Shown here in pieces: positions 43,547-51,724 of a stretch of DNA of 64,000 bases (the first letter of the stretch is position 1; each line of letters starts with the position of its first letter). The translations under genes were made by a program, and so were the position numbers. The DNA is from Bradyrhizobium sp. CCGE-LA001 (GTDB taxonomy: Bacteria > Pseudomonadota > Alphaproteobacteria > Rhizobiales > Xanthobacteraceae): assembly GCF_000296215.2 (NCBI RefSeq), contig NZ_CP013949.1, positions 3,031,501 to 3,095,500 on the forward strand, read 5' to 3'. The notes beneath the pieces were generated by a model. The model was not told the origin of the DNA. It ran no database searches and was given only the letters and a program-made list of their open reading frames with translations.

Positions 43547-45676
43547 ATGTCCAATTCCAAAGATGCCGTCCGCAAGGTGCTTGACCAGGTCAAGGCGGAC
43601 AACCGCACCAGCCTGACGGCCCCGGAAGGCAAGCTGGTCTGCGACGCCTACGGCATTCCGGTGCCGAAGGAAGGCGTGGCGAAGTCGGCCGGCGAGGCCG
43701 GCAAGATGGCCTCGTCGATGGGCTTCCCGGTCGTGATGAAGATCGTCTCGCCGGACATTCTCCACAAGACCGAAGCAGGCGGCGTCATCGTCGGCCTCAA
43801 GACGGCGGAGGAGGCCGAGAAGGCCTACGAGACCATTCTCGGCAACGCCAAGAAATACAAGTCCGATGCCAAGATCGAGGGTGTCCAGGTTCAGCAGATG
43901 CTGGCCGGCGGTACCGAAGTCATCGTCGGCTCGATCACCGACGGCTCGTTTGGCAAGCTGGTCGCCTTCGGCCTCGGCGGCGTGCTGGTCGAGGTGCTCA
44001 AGGACATCACCTTCCGCCTCGCGCCCGCGACCAAGGTAGACGCGCTCTCGATGCTCGACGGCATCCAGGCCCATGAGATCCTGAAGGGCGTGCGCGGCGG
44101 CGAACCGGTGAACCGCAACGCCCTCGCCGACGTCATCGTCAAGGTCTCGCAGCTCGTCACCGATTTCCCTGAGATCGTTGAGCTCGACCTCAACCCTGTA
44201 TTCGCGACGCCGAAGGATGCGACCGCCGCCGACGTCCGCATCGTCGTCGACTTCGCCTATGTGCCGAAGCCCAAGCCGCGGCCGACTGAAGAGATCGTCG
44301 CGGCGATGAACCGCATCATGCAGCCGAAGGCCGTTGCGGTGGTCGGCGCCTCGGCCGAGGACGGCAAGATCGGCAACTCCGTGATGAAGAACCTCATCAA
44401 CGGCGGCTACAAGGGCGAGATCTATCCGATCCATCCGAAGGCCGCCGAGATCCTCGGCTACAAGGCCTACAAGAGCGTCAAGGACGTGCCGGGCGTGATC
44501 GACGTCGCGGTGTTCGCGATCCCCGCGAAATTCGTGGCCGCAGCGCTCACCGAATGCGGCGAGAAGAAGATCCCCGGCGCGGTGCTGATCCCGTCGGGCT
44601 TCGCGGAAGCCGGCGCGCCGGAGCTTCAGGCCGAGATCGTCGAGGTCGGCAAGAAGTACGACATCCGCCTGATGGGGCCGAACATCTACGGCTTCTATTA
44701 TACGCCCGCCAATCTCTGCGCGACCTTCTGCACCGCCTACGACGTCAAGGGCCACGCGGCGCTGTCGTCGCAGTCGGGCGGCATCGGCATGGCCATCATC
44801 GGCTTCTCGCGCTCCGCCAAGATGGGCGTCTCCGCGATCGTGGGCCTCGGCAACAAGTCCGACATCGACGAGGACGATCTGCTCGCCTTCTTCGAGCAGG
44901 ACCCGAACACCAACTTGATCGCGCAGCACTGCGAAGACCTCAAGGACGGCCGCGCCTTCGCGGAAGCCGCAAAGCGCGTCTCCAAGAAGAAGCCGGTCGT
45001 CGTGCTCAAGGCCGGCCGTACCTCGGCAGGCGCGAAGGCGGCGTCGTCGCACACCGGCGCGCTCGCCGGCAACGACCGCATCTATGAGGACGTGTTCAAG
45101 CAGTCCGGCGTGATCCGTGCCCGGTCCTTGCGTCAGCTGCTCGAATTCGCCCGCGGCGTGCCGGTGCTGCCGACGCCGAAGGGTGAGAACGTTCTGATCA
45201 TCACCGGTGCCGGCGGCTCAGGCGTGCTGCTGTCGGATTCCTGCGTCGACAACGGCCTGTCGCTGATGTCGATGCCGCCGGATCTCGATGCGGCCTTCCG
45301 CAAGTTCATCCCGCCGTTCGGTGCTGCCGGAAATCCTGTGGATATCACCGGCGGCGAGCCGCCGATCACCTACGTCAACACGGTGAAGCTCGGCCTGTCG
45401 GATGAGCGTATCCATTCGCTGATCCTCGGTTACTGGCACACCATCGTCACTCCGCCGATGGTGTTCGCCCGCAACATGGTCGAGGTGAAGAAGGAGATGG
45501 AGGCCAAGGGTTTCGTGAAGCCCATGGTCGCCTCGCTCGCCGGCGACGTCGAGGTCGAGGAGGCCGCCGAATATCTCTACCAGAACGGCATCCCGGCCTA
45601 CGCCTATTCGACCGAGCTTCCGGTCGAGGTGCTCGGCGCCAAGTACAAATGGGCGCGCGGGGCGGGACTGCTCTGA
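43547..45676 (+). CDS. ADP-forming acyl-CoA ligase (acetate-CoA ligase/NDP-forming type)
   Basis: 709 aa, fused two-part NDP-forming acyl-CoA synthetase: acid + CoA + ATP gives acyl-CoA + ADP + Pi. The order is an ATP-grasp half first (about 15-240, with FPVVMKIVSPDILHKTEAGGV), then a CoA-binding Rossmann domain (about 255-380, KAVAVVGASAEDGKIGNSV) and a ligase-CoA half (about 395-700) with the phosphorylated His in SSHTGALAGND. The ATG at 43547 has GGGAG upstream. It diverges from gntR-oxc-frc across a shared operator region, which suggests oxalate, formate or a related acid as substrate. That is inference. Confidence 0.9.
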   Translation: MSNSKDAVRKVLDQVKADNRTSLTAPEGKLVCDAYGIPVPKEGVAKSAGEAGKMASSMGFPVVMKIVSPDILHKTEAGGVIVGLKTAEEAEKAYETILGNAKKYKSDAKIEGVQVQQMLAGGTEVIVGSITDGSFGKLVAFGLGGVLVEVLKDITFRLAPATKVDALSMLDGIQAHEILKGVRGGEPVNRNALADVIVKVSQLVTDFPEIVELDLNPVFATPKDATAADVRIVVDFAYVPKPKPRPTEEIVAAMNRIMQPKAVAVVGASAEDGKIGNSVMKNLINGGYKGEIYPIHPKAAEILGYKAYKSVKDVPGVIDVAVFAIPAKFVAAALTECGEKKIPGAVLIPSGFAEAGAPELQAEIVEVGKKYDIRLMGPNIYGFYYTPANLCATFCTAYDVKGHAALSSQSGGIGMAIIGFSRSAKMGVSAIVGLGNKSDIDEDDLLAFFEQDPNTNLIAQHCEDLKDGRAFAEAAKRVSKKKPVVVLKAGRTSAGAKAASSHTGALAGNDRIYEDVFKQSGVIRARSLRQLLEFARGVPVLPTPKGENVLIITGAGGSGVLLSDSCVDNGLSLMSMPPDLDAAFRKFIPPFGAAGNPVDITGGEPPITYVNTVKLGLSDERIHSLILGYWHTIVTPPMVFARNMVEVKKEMEAKGFVKPMVASLAGDVEVEEAAEYLYQNGIPAYAYSTELPVEVLGAKYKWARGAGLL

Positions 45677-45687
45677 GCTTGCGTTCG

Positions 45688-45747
45688 CCTCTCCCCGCTC
45701 GCGGGGAGAGGCCGGAATTTGCGTCGCACATTCCGGGTGAGGGGGCG
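45688..45747. repeat. Palindromic intergenic repeat, family E
   Basis: CCTCTCCCCGC (45688-45698) faces GCGGGGAGAGG (45701-45711) and is followed by CACATTCCGGGTGAGGGGGCG. This layout is common between genes in Bradyrhizobium. It lies just past the acyl-CoA ligase stop and may also end its transcript; it runs up to the start of the IclR gene. Confidence 0.6.
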
Positions 45748-45749
45748 CG

Positions 45750-46592
45750 ATGAGCAAGAACGTGATCCGGCGCAAATCGCTCGAGCCCAGATCGCCCGCT
45801 GAGGCCGATCATGAAGGCCGCGACGGCGGCGTGCAGTCCGTCGACCGCGCGCTGTCGATCATCGAGACGCTGGCCGAGGACGACGAGGGTTATCGGCTCA
45901 GCGATCTCGCCGTCCGCACCGGCCTGTCCGCCTCGACCGTGCACCGCCTGCTGGCGACGCTGGAAAGCCGCCGTTTCGTGCAGTTCGACCGCGCCGCATC
46001 CAAATGGCATGTGGGCGTGCGCAGCTTCACGGTCGGCGCGAGCTTTGCGCGGCGGCGCAACTTCTCCACCCAGGCCATTCCTTACCTGCGCAAGCTGCGC
46101 GATCTCACCCGCGAGACCGCCAATCTCGCCGTGGTCGACGACGAGTTCATCATCGTGCTGACCCGCATGGAAAGCCGCGAGATCATGCGCTCGCTGACCC
46201 AGGTCGGTGGCCGAGTCCCCATGGTGACCTCGGGCGTCGGCAAGGCGGTGCTTGCAACCTATTCCGACGAGGACGTCGGCGCCGTCATCCGCCATCACGG
46301 CATGCCCCGCCTGACCGAGAAGTCGATCGTTCGGCCGAGCGACCTGTTCAGGGAGCTCGAAAAGATCCGCAAGCAGGGCTACGCCCTCGACGATGAAGAG
46401 GCCTGTATGGGCCTGCGCTGCGTTGCCGCGGTCGTCTACAACGACTGCGCGGAGCCGCTCGCGGCGATTTCGGTCTCCGGCATGACCAGCCGGCTGACCG
46501 ACCAGAGGCTGCCGGAAATTGGGCAAATCGTGCGGGATGTCGCCGTCGAACTGACGGCGGCGCTCGGCGGGGTCATCTCGACGCCCCGCTGA
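45750..46592 (+). CDS. IclR-family transcriptional regulator
   Basis: 280 aa. The N-terminal winged helix (about 28-90, VQSVDRALSIIETLAE and LSDLAVRTGLSASTVHRLLATLESRRFVQF) is followed by an IclR effector domain (about 105-275) with the typical GVGKAVLA and DDEEACMGLRCVAAVV. In many bacteria an IclR-type protein controls gcl-hyi-glxR and senses glyoxylate or allantoin; its place before this TTT operon and the gcl cluster suggests a similar role. The ATG lies within the tail of a palindromic repeat. Confidence 0.88.
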   Translation: MSKNVIRRKSLEPRSPAEADHEGRDGGVQSVDRALSIIETLAEDDEGYRLSDLAVRTGLSASTVHRLLATLESRRFVQFDRAASKWHVGVRSFTVGASFARRRNFSTQAIPYLRKLRDLTRETANLAVVDDEFIIVLTRMESREIMRSLTQVGGRVPMVTSGVGKAVLATYSDEDVGAVIRHHGMPRLTEKSIVRPSDLFRELEKIRKQGYALDDEEACMGLRCVAAVVYNDCAEPLAAISVSGMTSRLTDQRLPEIGQIVRDVAVELTAALGGVISTPR

Positions 46593-46697
46593 CTAACCCC
46601 CGGAGGGGTGTCCACTGGACAGCATCGGCCGTTTTGGCTGATATGCGACCAAACGACACAATGCGGCAAACGTCCGCATGAGCCTGGAGACGCCCCC

Positions 46698-47666
46698 ATG
46701 TTCCAATTTCCCGCGCGCCTTGTCGGCGCAGCCGTCGCGCTGACCCTGGCGGCAGCCAATCCGGTCCTCGGCCAGCAGCTCGAGCTCAAGCTGATGGCGC
46801 CGGCCGCGCCCGGCGGAGGCTGGGATCAGACCGCCCGCTCGATGCAGCAGGCGCTGGTGGCTTCGGGTGTCGCGCGCAGCGTGCAGGTCACCAACGTTCC
46901 CGGCGCCGGCGGCAGCGTCGGCATTGCCCAGTTCGTCAATGGCGCCAAGGGCGACGGCAACCAGATGATGGTCAACGGTTTCGTCATGGTGGGCGCGCTC
47001 GCCATGAACAAGTCGCCGGTGACGCTGGAGCAGGTGACGCCGATCGCGCGCCTCACCGAGGAAATTCAGGTGATCGTGGTGCCCGCGAACTCGCCAATCA
47101 AGACGGCCCAGGATCTCGCCGCCGCAGTGAAGGCTGACATCGCCAAAGTCACCTTCGCCGGCGGCTCGGCCGGCGGCGTCGACCATGTGATGGCGGCGCT
47201 GTTCGCCGGCGCCGTCGGCGCCGATGCAAAGAAGATCAACTACATCCCGTTCTCCGGCGGCGGCGAGTCGCTGGCGGCGATCCTCGGCGGCAAGGTCACC
47301 GCGGGCATTTCGGGGCTGAGCGAATATGAAGGGCAGATCAAGTCCGGCAAGCTCCGCGCGATCGGCGTGACCTCCGAGAAGCGCATCGCAGGCAGCGACA
47401 TCCCGACCTTCAAGGAGCAGGGCATCGACCTCGTGATCGCCAACTGGCGCTCGGTGGTCGCGCCTCCCGGCATCACGCCCGAGCAGAAGAAGACGCTGAG
47501 CGATGCGGTCGAGAAGATGGTGAAGTCCGACGCCTGGAAGGAGGTTCTCAAGCAGAAGGGCTGGGAGGACGCCTATCTCGGCGGCGACGCCTTCGCCGAC
47601 TTCCTGAAGAAGGAAACGACACGCGTCACCGACGTGCTGAAATCGGTTGGCCTGATCAAATCATGA
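46698..47666 (+). CDS. tctC: Second TTT transporter periplasmic binding protein TctC
   Basis: 322 aa with a signal peptide ending near residue 25 (LTLAAANPVLGQ). The mature part is a Bug/TctC binding protein: LKLMAPAAPGGGWDQTARSMQQAL at the front and VTNVPGAGGSVGIAQF next, followed by YIPFSGGGESLAAILGGKVTAGISG. The GGGWDQTAR signature is typical of the citrate/tricarboxylate branch. The ATG at 46698 has GGAG upstream. First gene of tctC-tctB-tctA, with 4-nt and 1-nt overlaps downstream. Confidence 0.92.
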   Translation: MFQFPARLVGAAVALTLAAANPVLGQQLELKLMAPAAPGGGWDQTARSMQQALVASGVARSVQVTNVPGAGGSVGIAQFVNGAKGDGNQMMVNGFVMVGALAMNKSPVTLEQVTPIARLTEEIQVIVVPANSPIKTAQDLAAAVKADIAKVTFAGGSAGGVDHVMAALFAGAVGADAKKINYIPFSGGGESLAAILGGKVTAGISGLSEYEGQIKSGKLRAIGVTSEKRIAGSDIPTFKEQGIDLVIANWRSVVAPPGITPEQKKTLSDAVEKMVKSDAWKEVLKQKGWEDAYLGGDAFADFLKKETTRVTDVLKSVGLIKS

Positions 47667-48148
47667 CCTCAGGCGATCCCGCCCAGCCGCCGCGGCGCGT
47701 CGACCGCGCCGGCCTCGTCATCGCCGCATTGCTTGCGGTGCTCGCCGCTGTGCTGGTCTGGGATGCGCGCGGCCTGCCATCCACCGCGATGTACGGGATG
47801 GGGCCTGAGGCGATGCCGGTCGTCGTCGCCAGCGGCCTTGCGCTGCTCGCGATCGGCAATTTCATCGATGCGCTGCGCGGCAATCTGCCGGCGCGCGAGA
47901 GCTCCGATCCCGTGCCCGTGGTTCTGATCCTCATTGGCCTTGCGCTGCTGATCGACATCATCGGCTTCGGCGGCGGCTTCATCCTGGCGACGGCGGCGCT
48001 GTTCGTGACGACTTCGGCGGCGTTCGGGCGCCGTGCCGTCGTGGTCGACAGCATCATCGCTCTCGTGATGTCCACCCTGATCTATCTCGCATTCGATCGC
48101 CTGCTGACGCTGAGCCTTCCTGCCGGCCCCCTGGAGCGACTCTTGTGA
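47663..48148 (+). CDS. tctB: Second TTT transporter small membrane subunit TctB
   Basis: 161 aa with four predicted membrane helices (about 16-34, 52-70, 84-102 and 120-140). Its ATG overlaps the tctC stop (ATGA), so translation is coupled. The assignment rests on topology, size and gene order between tctC and tctA. Confidence 0.88.
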   Translation: MTSGDPAQPPRRVDRAGLVIAALLAVLAAVLVWDARGLPSTAMYGMGPEAMPVVVASGLALLAIGNFIDALRGNLPARESSDPVPVVLILIGLALLIDIIGFGGGFILATAALFVTTSAAFGRRAVVVDSIIALVMSTLIYLAFDRLLTLSLPAGPLERLL

Positions 48149-49647
48149 TGGACACTTTTGCCGCGCTGGCGCATGGCATGGCTGTGGCCGTCCAGCCCAT
48201 GAACCTGCTCTATGCCTTGATCGGCGTGTTCCTCGGCACGGCCGTGGGCGTGCTGCCCGGCATCGGCCCGGCACTGACGGTCGCGCTGCTGCTGCCTGTC
48301 ACCTACAAGCTCGATCCCGGCGGATCGCTGATCATGTTTGCGGGCATCTATTACGGCGGCATGTATGGCGGATCGACCACTGCGATCCTTATCAATACGC
48401 CCGGCGAGAGCGCCTCGATGGCGACCGCGCTCGAAGGCAACAAGATGGCCAAGGCCGGCCGCGGCGGGCCGGCGCTCGCGACCTCCGCGATCGGCTCTTT
48501 CGTTGCCGGCACCATCGCAACCATCGGGCTGGCGTTTCTGGCGCCATGGCTGGTCGATTTCGCCGTGCGCTTTGGCCCCGAGGATTATTTCGCGCTGATG
48601 TGCGTCGCCTTCGTCACGGTGTCGGCAACCTTCGGCGATTCACCGGTCCGCGGCCTGACCAGCCTGTTCATCGGCCTGACGCTCGGTCTCGTCGGCATCG
48701 ACAAGCTGACCGGTCAGGCGCGGCTCGCGTTCGGCGTCCCTGAATTGCTCGACGGCGTCGAGGTGACGACGCTTGCGGTCGGCCTGTTCGCAGTTGGCGA
48801 GGCGCTCTACGTCGCCTCTCGCCGCCACCACACCGAGGAGAAGCTCGAGCCGGTGCGCGGCTCGCTGTGGATGACCAAGGAGGATTGGAAGCGCTCGTGG
48901 AAGCCGTGGCTGCGCGGCACCATGTTCGGCTTCCCCATCGGCGCGCTGCCGGCAGGCGGCGCGGAGATCCCGACCTTCCTGTCCTATTCCACCGAGAAGC
49001 GTCTCACGAAGCATCCCGAAGAATTCGGCAAGGGCGCGATCGAAGGCGTGGCCGGCCCTGAGGCCGCCAACAACGCCTCTGCCGCCGGCACGCTGGTGCC
49101 GCTGCTGACGCTGGGCTTGCCGACCTCGGCGACGGCCGCGATGATGCTGGCGGGCTTCCAGCAATATGGCCTCAACCCGGGGCCGCTGCTGTTCGCCGAG
49201 CGACCAGACCTGGTGTGGGGTCTGATCGCCAGCCTGTTCATTGCCAACATGATGCTGCTGGTGCTCAACCTGCCGCTGGTCGGCCTGTGGGTGCGGTTGC
49301 TCGCGATCCCGCAGCCCTGGCTCTATGCCGGCATCCTCGTGTTCGCGACCATGGGCACGATCGCAGCAAAGCCGTCAGTGGTGGAGTTGTCGATGCTGGC
49401 CGGCTTCGGCGTGCTCGGCTTCCTGATGCGCCGGTTCGACTTCCCGATCGCGCCGGTCGTGGTCGGCCTGATCCTCGGCCCGATCGCCGAAAGCCAGCTG
49501 CGACGCGCGCTCGCAATCAGCCTCGGCGATCCCATGACGTTGGTGCAGAGCCCGATCTCCGCGACGCTGCTTGCCATCGCGCTGATCGCGCTATTGGCCC
49601 CATTCGTGCTGAAGGGGCTCGGCCGATTCAAGGCGAACGAGGATTAG
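48148..49647 (+). CDS. tctA: Second TTT transporter large membrane subunit TctA
   Basis: 499 aa, about 12 membrane helices. It has the family signatures GTAVGVLPGIGPALTVALLLPVTYKLDP, YYGGMYGGSTTAILINTPGES and GALPAGGAEIPTFLSYSTEKRLTKHPEEFGKGAIEGVAGPEAANNA. It shares the fold with the first TctA in this window but is clearly a different subfamily, so the two systems probably carry different acids. The ATG overlaps the tctB stop by one base (TGATG); a GTG 3 nt earlier is also possible. Confidence 0.93.
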   Translation: MDTFAALAHGMAVAVQPMNLLYALIGVFLGTAVGVLPGIGPALTVALLLPVTYKLDPGGSLIMFAGIYYGGMYGGSTTAILINTPGESASMATALEGNKMAKAGRGGPALATSAIGSFVAGTIATIGLAFLAPWLVDFAVRFGPEDYFALMCVAFVTVSATFGDSPVRGLTSLFIGLTLGLVGIDKLTGQARLAFGVPELLDGVEVTTLAVGLFAVGEALYVASRRHHTEEKLEPVRGSLWMTKEDWKRSWKPWLRGTMFGFPIGALPAGGAEIPTFLSYSTEKRLTKHPEEFGKGAIEGVAGPEAANNASAAGTLVPLLTLGLPTSATAAMMLAGFQQYGLNPGPLLFAERPDLVWGLIASLFIANMMLLVLNLPLVGLWVRLLAIPQPWLYAGILVFATMGTIAAKPSVVELSMLAGFGVLGFLMRRFDFPIAPVVVGLILGPIAESQLRRALAISLGDPMTLVQSPISATLLAIALIALLAPFVLKGLGRFKANED

Positions 49648-49767
49648 CGGAACCTCACCGTGTGGTGCTTGCCCAATGCGTAAGCACTGGTGCCACATTA
49701 TTTGAGTTGCCCCTGCCGCCGTCGGGGGCAACCATCGTTGGGCTGTCCAATCTTCGCGAGAGCCTCG

Positions 49768-51570
49768 ATGACCAAACTCACCCGTTTCTCTGTCGCGCCG
49801 CTGCACAGCATGACGCGGCGTCTGGCTGACGTCGCCTCGGCCCGTGTTGCGCCGGATCTCGTGATAACAGGCGGACGGGTGCTCTCGACCTATTCGGACC
49901 GCATCCACGCCAACCGTGAGGTCTGGATCACCGGCGGCCGCATTGCCGCGGTGAAGCCTGCGGGCACGGCGAAGAAGGTCTGGAGCGGCGTGCCGTTCTA
50001 TGACGCGGCAGGCGGCATCATCGCGCCCGGCTTGGTCGATCCGCACATTCACATCGAATCCTCGATGGTGACGGCCTGCGCCTATGCCGAGGCCGCGCTG
50101 CTCAACGGCACCACCACGATCTTTTGCGACAGCCACGAGATCGGCAACGTCATGGACGTCGCCGGTGTCGAGGCCATGCTGGAGGACGCGCGGCTGGCGC
50201 CACTGTCGATCTTCCTGACGGTACCGAGCACGGTGCCGGCGACGTCGGCGGAACTGGAAACAGCGGGCGGCGATCTCACGCCGGACAAGATAGCCGGCCT
50301 GTTCGACCGCTGGCCCGAAGCGGTGGCGCTCGGCGAGAAGATGGACTTTGTGCCTGTGACGATGGGCGACGAGCGCAGCCACGCCATCCTCGCCGCCGCC
50401 TTGAAGCGGGGGCGGCCGGTGTCCGGCCATGTCTACGGCCGTGAATTCGTCGCGGCTTACGCGGCCAGCGGCGTCACCGACACCCATGAGGCGATCGACC
50501 GTGACATTGCCGATGATCTGCTCGACGCCGGCGTTTGGGTGTTTTTGCGCGGCGGCCCGCCAACGACGCCCTGGCATTCGCTGCCGCAGGCGATCCGCAC
50601 CATCACCGAGCTCGGCGCCTCGCACAAGCGCACGGCGGTGTGCACCGACGACCGCGACGCCGACGATCTCTTGCTGTTCGGTCTCGACTGGGTGGTGCGC
50701 GAAGCCGTGAAGGCGGGAATGTCGCCCGAGCAGGCCTGGTCGATGGGCTCACTGCACGGCGCGACGCGCTTCGGCATGGAAGGGGATATCGGCGGTCTCG
50801 GCGGTGGCCGGCGCGCCGATCTCGTGCTGATGGACGATCAGCTCAAGCCGCAATGCACCTGGTATGGCGGGGAGCTCGTGGTCGAGCACGGCAAGATCAC
50901 GCCGCGCCTCGATCAGGCGCTGTCGCAGCGCTATCAATATCCGAAGGCGGCCTACGCCACGGTCAAGCTGCCGGGGAAGCTGAAGCTCACGCCGGAGCTG
51001 CCTGCGAAAGCCTGCACCGTCAACGCGATCAAGACCGCGCTGCCTGGCATCACGCTGATCCATGAAAAAGTCGCGATCGAACCGGCCAAGGACTGGCCGT
51101 CGCTGTTTGCGCGCTACGGCCTCTGCTTCGTTACGGTGGTCGAGCGCCACGGCAAGTCGGCCGGCAATGTTGCCCACGGCCTGCTGAAGGATTTCGGCCT
51201 GAAGCGCGGCGCGGTTGGCTCCAGCGTCGGGCATGACAGCCACAACATCATCGTCGCCGGCACCAACGAAGCTGACATGCAGGTCGCGATCGCAGCGATC
51301 AGGGAGCAGCAGGGCGGCGTCTGCGTTGTCGCCGAGGGCCAGGTGAGGGCGCTGGTTCCCTTGCCGATCGCAGGGCTGCTCTCCGACAAGCGCGTGACCG
51401 AGGTGGCCGAAGAGGTTAGGGCGCTCAAGAAGGAATGGGCCGAGGCCGGCTGCACCATCCCCTATATGGGCTTCAATTTGATTCCCCTATCGGTCATTCC
51501 GGAAATTCGCATCACCGACAAGGGCCTCGTGCTGGTGCCGCAGATGGAGCTGGCGCCGCTGTTCGAGTGA
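49768..51570 (+). CDS. ade: Adenine deaminase
   Basis: Amidohydrolase converting adenine to hypoxanthine and ammonia; 600 aa, close to the family length. The metal-binding motif PGLVDPHIHIESSM (about 88-101), the CDSHEIGNV stretch, HVYGREFVAAYAASGVTDTHEA (about 220-241) and the CTDDRDADDLL segment are all typical of Ade. The C-terminal domain includes VGHDSHNIIVAGTNEADM. The ATG at 49768 is preferred from the family N-terminus; the Shine-Dalgarno is weak, and a Met at 49810 is possible. Placed before gcl-hyi-glxR, it fits a purine-to-glyoxylate route, although no other purine or allantoin genes are in the window. Confidence 0.92.
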   Translation: MTKLTRFSVAPLHSMTRRLADVASARVAPDLVITGGRVLSTYSDRIHANREVWITGGRIAAVKPAGTAKKVWSGVPFYDAAGGIIAPGLVDPHIHIESSMVTACAYAEAALLNGTTTIFCDSHEIGNVMDVAGVEAMLEDARLAPLSIFLTVPSTVPATSAELETAGGDLTPDKIAGLFDRWPEAVALGEKMDFVPVTMGDERSHAILAAALKRGRPVSGHVYGREFVAAYAASGVTDTHEAIDRDIADDLLDAGVWVFLRGGPPTTPWHSLPQAIRTITELGASHKRTAVCTDDRDADDLLLFGLDWVVREAVKAGMSPEQAWSMGSLHGATRFGMEGDIGGLGGGRRADLVLMDDQLKPQCTWYGGELVVEHGKITPRLDQALSQRYQYPKAAYATVKLPGKLKLTPELPAKACTVNAIKTALPGITLIHEKVAIEPAKDWPSLFARYGLCFVTVVERHGKSAGNVAHGLLKDFGLKRGAVGSSVGHDSHNIIVAGTNEADMQVAIAAIREQQGGVCVVAEGQVRALVPLPIAGLLSDKRVTEVAEEVRALKKEWAEAGCTIPYMGFNLIPLSVIPEIRITDKGLVLVPQMELAPLFE

Positions 51571-51724
51571 TCTGCTTTCATGTGTATCTCGGTCTAACCG
51601 ATTGAGACCGCCACGATTTTTCCGCGGCTGCCGCATCGTGGAAAATAAAATCGATCTCGTTGAGATTGCATCACGCAGACCGGATGATCTCGCTCGCTGA
51701 CGCAACTTAGAGCGAGGTCCGATT

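Noticed and set aside
51611..51641. Inverted repeat CCACGAT...ATCGTGG before gcl as a terminator
   Set aside because: It is followed by A-rich, not T-rich, sequence on the plus strand and has a long loop; it may be an operator, but there is no second copy to support that.
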